A stretch of 64,000 nt of DNA from PNAI01 sp035574295. Lineage in GTDB: Bacteria; Pseudomonadota; Alphaproteobacteria; Rhizobiales; Xanthobacteraceae. Made by a program: the position numbers and the translations under genes. This document shows positions 15,565 to 23,755 of this stretch, piece by piece; the stretch's first letter is position 1, and every line of letters starts with the position of its first letter. The stretch covers positions 1 through 64,000 of the forward strand of contig DATLYX010000049.1 of NCBI GenBank assembly GCA_035574295.1, given 5' to 3'. The notes beneath the pieces are model-generated. The model ran no database searches. It was given only the letters and a program-made list of their open reading frames with translations, and was not told where the DNA came from.

Positions 15565-17723
15565 ACGCGCCAGACCCGCGGGCAGGCCAGATGGCCGCAA
15601 ACACAAATGCCACCCTCCTCATCGCCCTGGATTCAGTGGTGATTGATACCGAAACCACGGGAGTGGACCCGGCGAGCGCCCGAATTGTCGAGATCGCGGC
15701 GGTCAGGATCGCCGGCGGACAAATGGCTGTGCAAAAGGCCCTGCGCCGTTTGGTGCGGCCAGATCAGCCGATCCCCGCCGCGGCCACGAGCATCCATGGC
15801 ATCGATGATGCCGCAGTCGCCGACGCAGCCCCTTTTGCAGGGGTCTGGCCGGAATTTGCGACCTTCATCGGAAACTCCGTGGTGATCGGGCATGCACTCG
15901 GCTTTGACCTCGCGGTGATCTACCGGGAATGCGAGAGGAGCGGGATCCCGTGGCGGCCCCCCCGCGCGATCGACACGCGGCTTTTGGCCCAGGCCATCAA
16001 GCCGGACCTTGCCGACTATTCCCTTGAAAGCCTTGCCGCGTGGGTCGGCACCAAGGTTGAGGGTCGCCATTCCGCCCTCGGCGACGCCCTCGCCTGCGGC
16101 CACATCTTTCTGGCTCTTCTGCCCAAGCTGCGCGCCGCGGGCATTCGCACGCTCGCCGAGGCGGAGGCGGTCTGCCGCGCACAGACCGAGGTGATCGAGC
16201 AGCATCGGCGCGCGGGGTGGGTGCATCCAGTTGTCGAAACAGGGGCATCCGCAGCCGAGTCGATCCTCGGTCGCATCGACAGTTACCCGTTCCGCCATCG
16301 CGTCCGCGAAATCATGCAGCCGGCACAGTTCATCGCCGCTGATCGGCCATTGCGCGAGGCGCTGGCGCATATGATGCAGGCGCGGATCTCGTCGGTCTTC
16401 GTGGCGCCTCCGCAGGGCAGCGCGAAAAGCGCCACGGCCGCCGAGACCGGTATTTTTACCGAACGGGATTTGCTCCGGGCTCTGGCCCGCGAAGGCGGAC
16501 AGGCGCTGGAACAGCCGGTCGAACGTTTTGCCAGCCGACCGCTCGCGGTCATTGCGGCCGATGCGTTCGTTTACCGGGCCATGGAACTCATGCGCCGGCT
16601 GAAAGTGCGTCATCTCGGGGTCGTTGATGCGGCAGGACCGATCGTTGGCGCGGTGACCTCGCGCGACTTGCTGCGCACGCGCGCAGAAGAGGCGGTGGAG
16701 CTTGGTGCCGAGATCGATCTTGCCGCGGACGCTCCGGCCCTTGCAGCCGCATGGGCGCGCATTCCCCGCGTTGCGGCGAGCCTCAGGCGCGAGGAGGTCC
16801 CGGCGCGGGGCATCGCGGCGGTGGTCTCCGCCGAGCTCTGTTCGCTGACCGCCCAGGCGGCCATGATCGCGGAAGCCCGCATGCGCGCCGAGGGGCGCGG
16901 CGATCCGCCGTGCCCCTATGCGGTGACCGTGCTCGGGTCTGCCGGCCGCGGCGAGAGCCTCCTTGCCATGGATCAGGACAACGCACTGTTCTTTGCGTCC
17001 GGCGCCCCGGGGGGAACGGAAGACCGCTGGTTCGAAGCGTTTGCGACCCACTTGGCGGACCATCTGCACGAGGCCGGTGTCCCCTACTGCACCGGCGGCG
17101 TCATGGCCAAGAACGCCCTTTGGCGTGGATCAGTGGCGACCTGGCAGCAGCGTATCGCCGAATGGATCGGCCGCTCCAAGCCGGAAGATTTGTTGTCGGT
17201 GGATATATTTTTCGATTTACGCGGTGTCTGGGGCGACATTTCCATGGCCGAGCGGCTGCGCGCCCATGCCTTCGACGTCGCGGCCGGACAGTCCACGTTC
17301 GTCAAGCTTCTGATCGAGGCTGCCGGTCCCGCGGCGCCGGGGCTGACGATGCTGGGCAGATTCCGCACCGAGCAGGGGCGCATCAACCTCAAACGCACCG
17401 GATTGTTCCCCATTGTCACCGCAGCACGGGCCTTGGCGATCGCCCATCACGTGCTCGACCGTTCGACCGAGGAGCGACTGACCGCAATCAAGAACCTCGC
17501 GATTGGGGGCCAACAGGACCTCGAAGCGTTGCTGGAGGCGCAAAGCGTCTTTCTCGAACTCGTGCTCGGCCAGCAGCTTGCGGATATTCAGCAAGGCGTA
17601 CCGCTCTCGAACGCGGTTTCGGTAAAGGACCTGTCACGCCGCGACCGTGCACGCCTGCGCGAGGCATTACGGGCCGTGCAGCCGATCGAGGTGCTCACCC
17701 GCGACCTTCTGTTCAAAAATTGA
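15561..17723 (+). CDS. DnaQ-type 3'-5' exonuclease - CBS pair - DUF294 putative nucleotidyltransferase fusion
   Basis: This 720-residue soluble protein has three parts. Residues about 24-190 form a DEDDh exonuclease domain: VIDTETTG with Asp29 and Glu31, then GHALGFD and the late HSALGDALA. Residues about 245-375 are two CBS repeats (start REIMQPAQFIAADRPLREAL, second near ASRPLAVIAADAFVYRAMEL), which usually sense adenosine nucleotides. Residues about 385-720 are DUF294 plus its C-terminal domain, with GSAGRGESLLAMDQDNALFF (GSxGRxE...DxD) near 455-480 like GlnD-family nucleotidyltransferases. In related loci the exonuclease and the CBS-DUF294 parts are often separate genes beside VC_2705-type symporters. 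A regulatory link to uptake is inferred. Confidence 0.88.
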   Translation: MNAPDPRAGQMAANTNATLLIALDSVVIDTETTGVDPASARIVEIAAVRIAGGQMAVQKALRRLVRPDQPIPAAATSIHGIDDAAVADAAPFAGVWPEFATFIGNSVVIGHALGFDLAVIYRECERSGIPWRPPRAIDTRLLAQAIKPDLADYSLESLAAWVGTKVEGRHSALGDALACGHIFLALLPKLRAAGIRTLAEAEAVCRAQTEVIEQHRRAGWVHPVVETGASAAESILGRIDSYPFRHRVREIMQPAQFIAADRPLREALAHMMQARISSVFVAPPQGSAKSATAAETGIFTERDLLRALAREGGQALEQPVERFASRPLAVIAADAFVYRAMELMRRLKVRHLGVVDAAGPIVGAVTSRDLLRTRAEEAVELGAEIDLAADAPALAAAWARIPRVAASLRREEVPARGIAAVVSAELCSLTAQAAMIAEARMRAEGRGDPPCPYAVTVLGSAGRGESLLAMDQDNALFFASGAPGGTEDRWFEAFATHLADHLHEAGVPYCTGGVMAKNALWRGSVATWQQRIAEWIGRSKPEDLLSVDIFFDLRGVWGDISMAERLRAHAFDVAAGQSTFVKLLIEAAGPAAPGLTMLGRFRTEQGRINLKRTGLFPIVTAARALAIAHHVLDRSTEERLTAIKNLAIGGQQDLEALLEAQSVFLELVLGQQLADIQQGVPLSNAVSVKDLSRRDRARLREALRAVQPIEVLTRDLLFKN

Positions 17724-17737
17724 GGCAGTCCGAATGC

Positions 17738-18187
17738 TCACCGCTCTGGGCCGGGCGCCGGAAACAGGTGCCGCCCGACGACCCGCGCCCCCAGAGCATG
17801 CAAAATCATCGAGCGGTGGCACTGCGCAGGGTCCCGTTCAAAGCACATCAAACAGGTCGGCGTCCTTTTTGCGAGATGCCGGAGCTCCGCCAGAGCCGCT
17901 TGTGCCCCTTTCGTCTTCAGTTGCCGGGCATAGATGCGCCGGAACCCCCCGCGCCGCCCTGCGCGCGCCGCCTGCCGCCCCGGTTTTGGTGTTCCGAGCT
18001 CCGGAAGGTGGACGTACCGGATTCCTGCCTTCGCCAGCCGCTTTGCAAGAGTGCCTTTTGAAAATCCCCTCTTGCGCGAGAGTGGCAACGCCCGGACGTC
18101 GGCCAGAGTTTTTACGCCCGCGTCCGAAAGGACCTCGATGAACCGGGCAAAATCCGTTCCCTCATATCCGACCGTAAAAAGCTTCAT
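17738..18187 (-). CDS. DUF488 family protein
   Basis: The 149-residue product begins MKLFTVGYEG, the DUF488 opening motif. It continues with DVRALPLSRKRGFSK and ends the conserved core with CFERDPAQCHRSMI, the cysteine-histidine signature of this family. The function of DUF488 proteins is unknown. No enzymatic activity is claimed. It is convergent with the DUF294 fusion gene, 14 bases between stops, and its start lies just 17 bases before the tRNA-Glu gene. Confidence 0.9.
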   Translation of the reverse strand: MKLFTVGYEGTDFARFIEVLSDAGVKTLADVRALPLSRKRGFSKGTLAKRLAKAGIRYVHLPELGTPKPGRQAARAGRRGGFRRIYARQLKTKGAQAALAELRHLAKRTPTCLMCFERDPAQCHRSMILHALGARVVGRHLFPAPGPER

Positions 18188-18204
18188 GGCCGATTGCGAG
18201 CCGC

Positions 18205-18280
18205 TGGCGCGCCCAAGGGGACTCGAACCCCTGTTTCCGCCGTGAAAGGGCGGCGTCCTAGACCGCTAGACGATGGGCGC
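18205..18280 (-). tRNA. tRNA-Glu (anticodon TTC)
   Basis: On the minus strand GCGCCCA pairs with TGGGCGC, followed by discriminator G and an encoded CCA. The D arm GTC...GAC is present, the anticodon stem CCGCC/GGCGG encloses loop CTTTCAC, and the T loop is TTCGAGT. Anticodon TTC reads GAA/GAG. Confidence 0.95.
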
Positions 18281-18394
18281 TGGCCGCAGGCACCTGTGCC
18301 CGCGCACGTATAGAGAGCTTCCGCCGGGCCGGCAACCGTTGCCCTGGCGCGCGGATCGCCGAGGGAGAGGATAGCCGGGGGAGACGTAGGCCCG

Positions 18395-18853
18395 TCACCA
18401 ATGGCCGGTATTGGGCATGGAAGCCCACGGCTCCTGCGGGGGCAGCGGCTTGCCTTTCTGCAACAATTCAATGGAGTGCCTGTCCGGCGAACGCACGAAC
18501 GCCATGGTGCCGTCGCGCGGCGGCCGGTTGATGGTGACTCCCGCCTTCATCAGCTTCTCGCAGAGCGCGTAGATGTCGTCCACCTCGTAGGCGAGATGAC
18601 CGAAGTATCGTGCCTCGCCGTAGTCCTGCTCATCCCAATTGTAGGTCAGTTCGACCAGCGGCGCGCCGCGGCCGAGCTTGGCCGCGCTCTCCTGCGCCGC
18701 CGCCTCGTCGTCCGGCGCGGCCAGGAAGACCAGCGTATAACGCCCCTTTTCATCGACTCTGCGCCGCACCTCGCGCAGGCCGAGCAGGTTGCAGTAGAAA
18801 TACAGAGCCGCATCGAGATTGCGGACGCGCAGCATGGTGTGCAGAAATCGCAT
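18395..18853 (-). CDS. gloA: Lactoylglutathione lyase (glyoxalase I)
   Basis: The 152-residue VOC-fold enzyme isomerises the methylglyoxal-glutathione hemithioacetal to S-lactoylglutathione in the cytoplasm. Metal ligands fit the family: His5 in FLHTMLRV, Glu in ELTYNWDE, His in GHLAYEVDDI and Glu in SIELLQKG. The start at 18853 is chosen because AGGTCACG precedes the ATG. The in-frame start at 18934 would add 27 residues that overlap the divergent sirtuin. The two genes share the short space 18854-18906. Confidence 0.92.
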   Translation of the reverse strand: MRFLHTMLRVRNLDAALYFYCNLLGLREVRRRVDEKGRYTLVFLAAPDDEAAAQESAAKLGRGAPLVELTYNWDEQDYGEARYFGHLAYEVDDIYALCEKLMKAGVTINRPPRDGTMAFVRSPDRHSIELLQKGKPLPPQEPWASMPNTGHW

Positions 18854-18906
18854 CGTGACCTCGCATCGTGGGCGGGCGCCGGCCGGCCCGCAGACGGACG
18901 CTATAT

Positions 18907-19671
18907 ATGATCGCGACTGATCTTGAGACAGCAATCGCCCGCCTTCGGCAAATGGTGGACGAGGCGCAAAAGGTTGTGGCGTTCACCGGCGCCGGCATCT
19001 CGACCGAGTGCGGAATCCCCGACTTCCGTTCGCCCGGCGGCCTCTGGACCAAGCTGCGGCCCATCGAGTTCGAGGATTTTCTGGCGCACCAGGAGATGCG
19101 CGACGAAAGCTGGCGCCGGCGCTTCGCCATGGAAGAGCATTTTGCCCGGGCAAAGCCGGGGAGGGGCCATCTGGCCCTCGCGAGCCTCTACCGGGCCGGG
19201 AAGCTGCTGGCGGTGGTCACGCAAAATATTGATAATCTGCACCAAATTTCCGGGATTCCCCCGACCGACGTAATCGAATTGCATGGCAATACGACCTACG
19301 CCGCCTGCCTGAGCTGCAGCAAGCGCTACGAACTTGCCTGGGTCAAGGAGCGGTACACGGCGGCCGGCGGCCGCGCGCCCGATTGCCCCGATTGCGGTGG
19401 CTACATCAAGACCGCGACTATATCGTTCGGCCAGGCCATGCCCGAGGCGGCGATGCGGCGCGCCAACGCGCTTGCCGAGTCGTGCGATCTGCTGCTTGCG
19501 ATCGGCTCCTCGCTGGTGGTCTGGCCGGCGGCGGGGATTCCGGTGCTGGCCAAGCGCAGCGGCGCGCGCCTTGTGATCATCAATCGCGAGGAGACCGACC
19601 ACGACCGGATTGCCGATCTGGTGGTGCGCCATGATATCGGCACCGTGCTTGCGCCGTTCATCGCGCACTGA
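18907..19671 (+). CDS. SIR2-family NAD-dependent protein deacylase (sirtuin)
   Basis: The 254-residue product carries the sirtuin motifs in order: FTGAGISTECGIPDFRSPGG (NAD binding), TQNIDNLHQISG, ELHGN with the catalytic histidine, two zinc CxxC pairs (CLSCSK and CPDCGG), then TISFGQAMP and IGSSLVVWPA. It removes acyl groups from lysines using NAD+ in the cytoplasm. The compact length and intact zinc site indicate an ordinary metabolic CobB-type sirtuin rather than a defence SIR2 protein, and no defence partner is nearby. The start ATG at 18907 is preferred over 18868, which would run into the gloA start region. Confidence 0.93.
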   Translation: MIATDLETAIARLRQMVDEAQKVVAFTGAGISTECGIPDFRSPGGLWTKLRPIEFEDFLAHQEMRDESWRRRFAMEEHFARAKPGRGHLALASLYRAGKLLAVVTQNIDNLHQISGIPPTDVIELHGNTTYAACLSCSKRYELAWVKERYTAAGGRAPDCPDCGGYIKTATISFGQAMPEAAMRRANALAESCDLLLAIGSSLVVWPAAGIPVLAKRSGARLVIINREETDHDRIADLVVRHDIGTVLAPFIAH

Positions 19672-19839
19672 CTCTTGCGGCGCGCTGATTCGCGATATTC
19701 AAATGATATGCACAGGAGGATTCAACACCATTGCGCACAAACAATTTATTCTTTCTGATGGCATGGAGATGTTATGTTGGTAACGAGATTCGTCCAAGCG
19801 TCCAGCAAGAGACGCCTCTACGGTGGGTGAGCGGCCTGC

Positions 19840-20445
19840 ATGGTTGCGGAGATTGAATCAAAGGGCCAGGACTCTGATTTGGCGCCGGAGCTGAATCGAG
19901 CGGGCGACATCAGCAGCGAAACATCCGCGAGCGTGATCGAGGTGACCGGCGTCATCAAGTGGTTCGATGTCGCCAAGGGCTATGGCTTCATCGTGCCCGA
20001 CAATGGTCTGCCCGATGTGCTGCTGCACGTGACGTGTCTGCGCCGCGACGGTTTTCAGACCGCCTATGAGGGCGCGCGCATCGTCTGCGAGGTGCTCAAG
20101 CGGCCGAAAGGTCTGCAGGCGTTCCGGGTGCTGTCGATGGATGAGTCCACGGCGATCCATCCGGCGCAGCTTCCGCCGCCGCGCACCCATGTGACGGTCA
20201 CGCCCACGAGCGGCCTCGAGCGCGCCCAGGTCAAATGGTTCAACCGCCTGCGCGGCTTCGGCTTCCTGACCCGCGGCGAGGGCACCCCGGATATTTTCGT
20301 GCACATGGAGACCCTCCGCCGCTACGGCATTACTGAGCTGCGGCCGGGGCAGACGGTGCTGGTGCGGTTCGGGCCGGGCCCCAAGGGCTTGATGGCGGCC
20401 GAAGTGCGGCCCGACGGCGGCCCGCTTGGCATGGCCTCCCACTGA
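19840..20445 (+). CDS. Cold-shock protein with two CSD domains
   Basis: The 201-residue protein holds two complete cold-shock domains. The first (about 31-95) has VIKWFDVAKGYGFI, and the second (about 125-190) has VKWFNRLRGFGFL and IFVHMETL, so both retain the aromatic RNP1/RNP2 strands that bind single-stranded RNA or DNA. A proline-rich linker separates them. Double-CSD proteins are common in Alphaproteobacteria, with roles as RNA chaperones. The 5' leader from 19680 is AT-rich for this genome and could hold a temperature-responsive structure, but I see no clear element. Confidence 0.92.
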   Translation: MVAEIESKGQDSDLAPELNRAGDISSETSASVIEVTGVIKWFDVAKGYGFIVPDNGLPDVLLHVTCLRRDGFQTAYEGARIVCEVLKRPKGLQAFRVLSMDESTAIHPAQLPPPRTHVTVTPTSGLERAQVKWFNRLRGFGFLTRGEGTPDIFVHMETLRRYGITELRPGQTVLVRFGPGPKGLMAAEVRPDGGPLGMASH

Positions 20446-20495
20446 GCCCATATCTGCTATCATTCTAAGGACTTGTTTTCTCAAAGCGCTGCGCC

Positions 20496-20951
20496 ATGGG
20501 CCGCCGGCTCGTGATGATGTTTGCCCTCCTTGCCGTGCTCTGGCAGCCCGGCTCGCCCGGTATTGCCGCCGACCTCGATACCCTTGAGATCGTCACCAGG
20601 AACGGGGTGCATGTGTTCGCGGTCGAGCTGGCGCGCACCGACGAGGAGCGGTCGCGCGGCCTGATGTTCCGCAAGGAACTGCCCGAAGGCCGCGGCATGC
20701 TGTTCGACTTCAGCCCGGAGCAAGAAGTGTCGATGTGGATGAAAAACACCTATGTGTCGCTCGACATGATCTTCATCCGCGCCGACGGCCGCATTCTGCG
20801 CATCGCCGAGAACACCGAGCCGTTGTCCGAGCGCACGATCTCCTCCGGCGGCCGCGTGCGGGCCGTGCTCGAAGTGGTTGCCGGCACCGCCCGCAAGCTC
20901 GGAATCGCGCCCGGCGACCGCGTGGCGCATCCGCTCTTTACCCGGCGGTGA
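20496..20951 (+). CDS. Exported DUF192 family protein
   Basis: The 151-residue product has an N-terminal signal peptide (RLVMMFALLAVLWQPGSPGIAA). The DUF192 core follows: VFAVELARTDEERSRGLMFR, GMLFDFSPEQEVSMWMKNTY, then LDMIFIRADGRI. The family binds no known ligand with certainty, and its role in the periplasm is unknown. It lies 50 bases after the cold-shock gene on the same strand, and the spacing allows cotranscription. tRNA-Pro starts 45 bases after its stop. Confidence 0.9.
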   Translation: MGRRLVMMFALLAVLWQPGSPGIAADLDTLEIVTRNGVHVFAVELARTDEERSRGLMFRKELPEGRGMLFDFSPEQEVSMWMKNTYVSLDMIFIRADGRILRIAENTEPLSERTISSGGRVRAVLEVVAGTARKLGIAPGDRVAHPLFTRR

Positions 20952-20996
20952 CGAACTTGTGGACTTGATGCGATGCGTGTAAGCGAAAGGCCCGGC

Positions 20997-21073
20997 CGGG
21001 GCATAGCGCAGTCTGGTAGCGCGGGAGTTTTGGGTACTCCAGGTCGTCGGTTCAAATCCGGCTGCCCCGACCA
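20997..21073 (+). tRNA. tRNA-Pro (anticodon TGG)
   Basis: CGGGGCA pairs with TGCCCCG, discriminator A, encoded CCA. The D arm GCGC...GCGC is present, the anticodon stem GGAGT/ACTCC encloses loop TTTGGGT, and the T arm is GTCGG-TTCAAAT-CCGGC. Anticodon TGG reads CCA and, with wobble, other proline codons. Confidence 0.95.
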
Positions 21074-21108
21074 TCTCGACATTCGCGTTGCGTGGACAGT
21101 CTGACATC

Positions 21109-21414
21109 ATGATCGCCCGCATTTACAAGCCGTCGAAATCGGCCATGCAGTCCGGCCAGGCCAAGAGCAAGGCCTGGGTGCTCGACTACGAGCCCGACAC
21201 GCCGCTCCAAGTGGAGCCGCTGATGGGGTGGACGAGCTCTTCCGATCCCAAACGCCAACTTCAGCTCCGCTTCGCGACCAAGGAAGAGGCGATCGCCTAC
21301 TGCGAACGCCACGGCATCGCCTATCAGGTGTTTGAGACGCCGCGGCTGCCGCGCCGCGGCCTGTCCTACGCCGACAATTTTTCGCCGTCGCGGCGCGAGT
21401 CCTGGACCCACTGA
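21109..21414 (+). CDS. NDUFS4-like complex I accessory subunit (ETC_C1_NDUFA4/18-kDa family)
   Basis: The 101-residue product from the ATG at 21109 begins MIARIYKPSKSAMQSGQAKS. The family signature continues with WVLDYEP, PLMGWTSSSD and LRFATKEEAIAYCERHGIAY, ending with KY-like YADNFSPSRRESWTH. This is the alphaproteobacterial counterpart of mitochondrial NDUFS4, which sits on the matrix arm of respiratory complex I. It is coded alone, away from nuo genes, 35 bases after tRNA-Pro. The upstream in-frame codon at 21088 is rejected because it adds seven residues that are not in the family. Confidence 0.92.
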   Translation: MIARIYKPSKSAMQSGQAKSKAWVLDYEPDTPLQVEPLMGWTSSSDPKRQLQLRFATKEEAIAYCERHGIAYQVFETPRLPRRGLSYADNFSPSRRESWTH

Positions 21415-21429
21415 TTACGGTTCGGATGT

Positions 21430-22659
21430 TCAGGCGCCGGCAACGCGGTCGCGCGAAGCGGCGCGTTGCTTGAGCAGCGCAAGAAATCGCTCCTCAGCCA
21501 TCGGTTGTCCGAGCAGGAATCCCTGGCCGAGATCGCAGCCCATGGCGGCGAGAGCTGCGACGTCCTCCGCCTTCTCCACGCCGACGCCCACCGCAAGGCT
21601 TCCGAAACTGTGCGCCAGATCCACCGCCGATTGGCAGATCGACGCGTTCAGCGGGTTGGTGCTGCAGCCGGTGACGAACGCGCGGTCGAGCTTCATCTCG
21701 GCAAACGGAATGTCCCTCACTTTGAGCAGCGAGGACACGCCGCGTCCGAAGTCGTCCACCGCGAGTTTCACATTGCAGGCCTGCAGATGCTTTGCCACCG
21801 CAACGAGGCGCGCGGCGTTGTCGACGATCTGCTGTTCCGTCACGTCGATGATCAGGCCGGCCCAGCGTTCCGGATGCGGCCGATGCTCCTTCACAATCTC
21901 GGTCACAGGCACCTGCACCAGGGCGTCCATGCTCATGTTGATGGCGACCCGCAGATTGATACCGAGAGGTGATAGCTCCAGCCCGGTCCGCAACGCCTTG
22001 ATCAGCGTGATCTCGGCCAGCGTGCGCAGCGAGGCGTCGTTGGCACCGGGCACGAAGGCGCGCGGCGGCAGCACGCCGTGTTGCGGATGCCGCACGCGGG
22101 CAAAGGCTTCGCATCCGGCCAGTTGTTTCCTGCGCAGGTCGATCTTGGGCTGATACCAGACTTCGATCCAGCCGTTCTTCAGGACCTCGTCCAGCCGCAC
22201 CTGCACCGCAGCGCCCGGCGGGTCGCCGAGTCTTTCGGCGTGCAGGATTTTTCTGATCGCTTCCGCGTCGAACGGCTTGCGCAGACCCGGAAGCATGCGC
22301 AACCCGCTTTGTTCGCCGAGTCGGTGAAAACCCTCCAGCGCCGAGTCGGCGCGGCCCATCAACTGGATCGCGCCGGTATAACGCGACCTGCCGAGCGCGG
22401 CGATCGTTTGCGCCGCATCGTTGCCGTCGCCGCTCACGCCGAGGAAGGTCATCTTGCCCGCGCGCCCGCTGTCCCGGAACGCCGCCCCGTTGGCAAATTC
22501 CAGCGCATCGACGCCCGCACCGTACAGAATGAGCGAGAGAAAATGGCGGATGCGCGCGTCGTCGTCGACGATGATGCAGGTGGGCGTGATGCTGCCGGCA
22601 TCGATCGCAACCACATCGTTGGCCAAGTCGAGAATTTTCTGATTGCCGGTTGCGGGCAT
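21430..22659 (-). CDS. EAL-domain protein with degenerate receiver-like N-terminus (c-di-GMP signalling)
   Basis: The 409-residue product has a receiver-like domain (about 25-145) followed by an EAL domain (about 155-400). The receiver keeps the acidic start CIIVDDDARIRHFLSL, but the phosphoacceptor segment reads MTFLGVSGDGND, with no aspartate in the usual place. In the EAL domain, the EAL motif reads CEAFARVRHP, INMSM, DVTEQ (the usual ELTE glutamate is Asp), VDDFGRG, MKLDRAF and GQGFLLGQP. Most metal residues remain, so activity could be weak or regulated rather than absent. It is divergent from the RidA gene. Confidence 0.85.
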   Translation of the reverse strand: MPATGNQKILDLANDVVAIDAGSITPTCIIVDDDARIRHFLSLILYGAGVDALEFANGAAFRDSGRAGKMTFLGVSGDGNDAAQTIAALGRSRYTGAIQLMGRADSALEGFHRLGEQSGLRMLPGLRKPFDAEAIRKILHAERLGDPPGAAVQVRLDEVLKNGWIEVWYQPKIDLRRKQLAGCEAFARVRHPQHGVLPPRAFVPGANDASLRTLAEITLIKALRTGLELSPLGINLRVAINMSMDALVQVPVTEIVKEHRPHPERWAGLIIDVTEQQIVDNAARLVAVAKHLQACNVKLAVDDFGRGVSSLLKVRDIPFAEMKLDRAFVTGCSTNPLNASICQSAVDLAHSFGSLAVGVGVEKAEDVAALAAMGCDLGQGFLLGQPMAEERFLALLKQRAASRDRVAGA

Positions 22660-22738
22660 CTTGAAGCGCCGATCGGGGCCCTCGCACGGCTCCGATCATA
22701 TGCTTGCGCACAAACTCGTTAAATTTCGGTTGTGTGGT

Positions 22739-22773
22739 TATAATAGCGGCGTGCGCCGCATTCTGCGGCGCAC
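22739..22773 (+). promoter_or_regulatory. Candidate -10 box and perfect hairpin in the RidA leader
   Basis: TATAAT at 22739-22744 is followed seven bases later by GTGCGCCGCA-TTC-TGCGGCGCAC (22751-22773), a perfect 10-bp stem with a three-base loop. A matching -35 is weak. The RidA start at 22794 lies 20 bases after the hairpin, so it would sit in the 5' untranslated leader. Confidence 0.5.
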
Positions 22774-22793
22774 TTCAGCCTGAATGGTGCAAG

Positions 22794-23192
22794 ATGCCTT
22801 CCAACATTCGTTTCCTCAATCCGGACGCTATCCCCAAGCCGCGCGGCTATACCCACGTGGTCGAGGTCACCGGTCCGGGCCGCATTGTCTATATCGCCGG
22901 CCAGCTCGGATTCGGCCATGACGGCCGCGCCGGCGACTTCCGCGCCCAGGTGACTCAGGCGTTCGAGCACTTGAAGGCCGCGCTCGCTTCGGTCGGCGCC
23001 ACCTTCGACCATGTGGTGAAGCTCAACAACTATCTGGTCGACATCCGCGCCAACCTGCCGATCTACCGCGAGGTACGCGACAAATACGTCAACACCGCCG
23101 CGCCGCCGGCGAGCACCACCGTCGGAGTCCCCGCGCTCGCCATCGAGGGCGCACTCTACGAGGTCGAAGCCGTAGTGATGCTGCCGCGGTGA
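22794..23192 (+). CDS. RidA-family protein (enamine/imine deaminase family)
   Basis: The 132-residue product from the ATG at 22794 (MPSNIRFLNPDAIPKPRGYT) has the RidA core: VYIAGQLGFGHDGRAGDF, QVTQAFEHLKAAL, then FDHVVKLNNYLVDIR and TTVGVPALAIEGALYEVEAV. The family deaminates 2-aminoacrylate-like enamines or performs related steps in catabolic pathways (RutC, for example). The typical catalytic arginine before the final GALYEVEA is not evident, so the chemistry may differ from RidA proper. It heads the 22.8-29.2 kb catabolic island and is divergent from the EAL gene. Confidence 0.88.
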   Translation: MPSNIRFLNPDAIPKPRGYTHVVEVTGPGRIVYIAGQLGFGHDGRAGDFRAQVTQAFEHLKAALASVGATFDHVVKLNNYLVDIRANLPIYREVRDKYVNTAAPPASTTVGVPALAIEGALYEVEAVVMLPR

Positions 23193-23245
23193 ACGACGCC
23201 GGGAAGTCGCAATCGGGCGAACACGACACCGCCGCCGAATGCGGC

Positions 23246-23722
23246 TCAGCCCACGGCGTTGAGCACCTTTCCGCCGGCGGTGACCGGCTTGGCGTGGATC
23301 AGCGCGAATGCGATCACGCACGGCTCCGTGCCGCGGTTGATCCAGTTGTGGATGGTGCCGCGCTGCACCAGCACGTCGCCGGCCTTCAGATGCACTTCGG
23401 TGCCGTCGAGATCCATGTCGATCTCGCCGGAGATCACCACCGCATAGTCGATGGAATCCGTGCGGTGGTTGCGCGGCGCCACGCCGGGGTTGAATTGCAC
23501 CACGCGGAACACCGTACCGTCGGGCAGCGTGGTGCCGACCTTTCGCGTCGAGGTGTCCTCATGGCCGTCGTTATTGATAGGCCAGCCCTCGGTAGTCCAG
23601 ATCACCGCCGCATTGGCGCCCGGCCGGCTGGAAATCACGTTCTTGGCGATCTCGTCGATCATCACGATGGCCTTGCCGTTGGCGTCGTGTCCGGTCACCA
23701 CCCGCCGTACCCGTAGCGTCAT
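23246..23722 (-). CDS. Cupin-domain protein
   Basis: The 158-residue product has a single cupin barrel from about residue 75. Motif 1 is approximated by FNPGVAPRNHRTDSIDYAVV, with the histidine and a nearby acidic residue, then GEIDMDL. Motif 2 is KAGDVLVQRGTIHNWINRGTEP, with the second histidine. Small cupins of this shape are found as isomerases, decarboxylases or accessory dioxygenase-like proteins in ring catabolism. The substrate is unknown. It is coded downstream of the class II aldolase on the minus strand with 33 bases between them, an operon in the catabolic island. Confidence 0.85.
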   Translation of the reverse strand: MTLRVRRVVTGHDANGKAIVMIDEIAKNVISSRPGANAAVIWTTEGWPINNDGHEDTSTRKVGTTLPDGTVFRVVQFNPGVAPRNHRTDSIDYAVVISGEIDMDLDGTEVHLKAGDVLVQRGTIHNWINRGTEPCVIAFALIHAKPVTAGGKVLNAVG

Positions 23723-23755
23723 TTTTCGTCTCCCTCGATTTCGCGCAGCCCGCGC

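Noticed and set aside
18907..19671. Defence SIR2 protein
   Set aside because: Compact sirtuin with intact zinc CxxC pairs and no fused sensor, nuclease or neighbouring defence gene. It is an ordinary deacylase.
19758..19856. 32-codon frame upstream of the cold-shock gene
   Set aside because: No Shine-Dalgarno site or conserved sequence. The region is more likely an untranslated leader.
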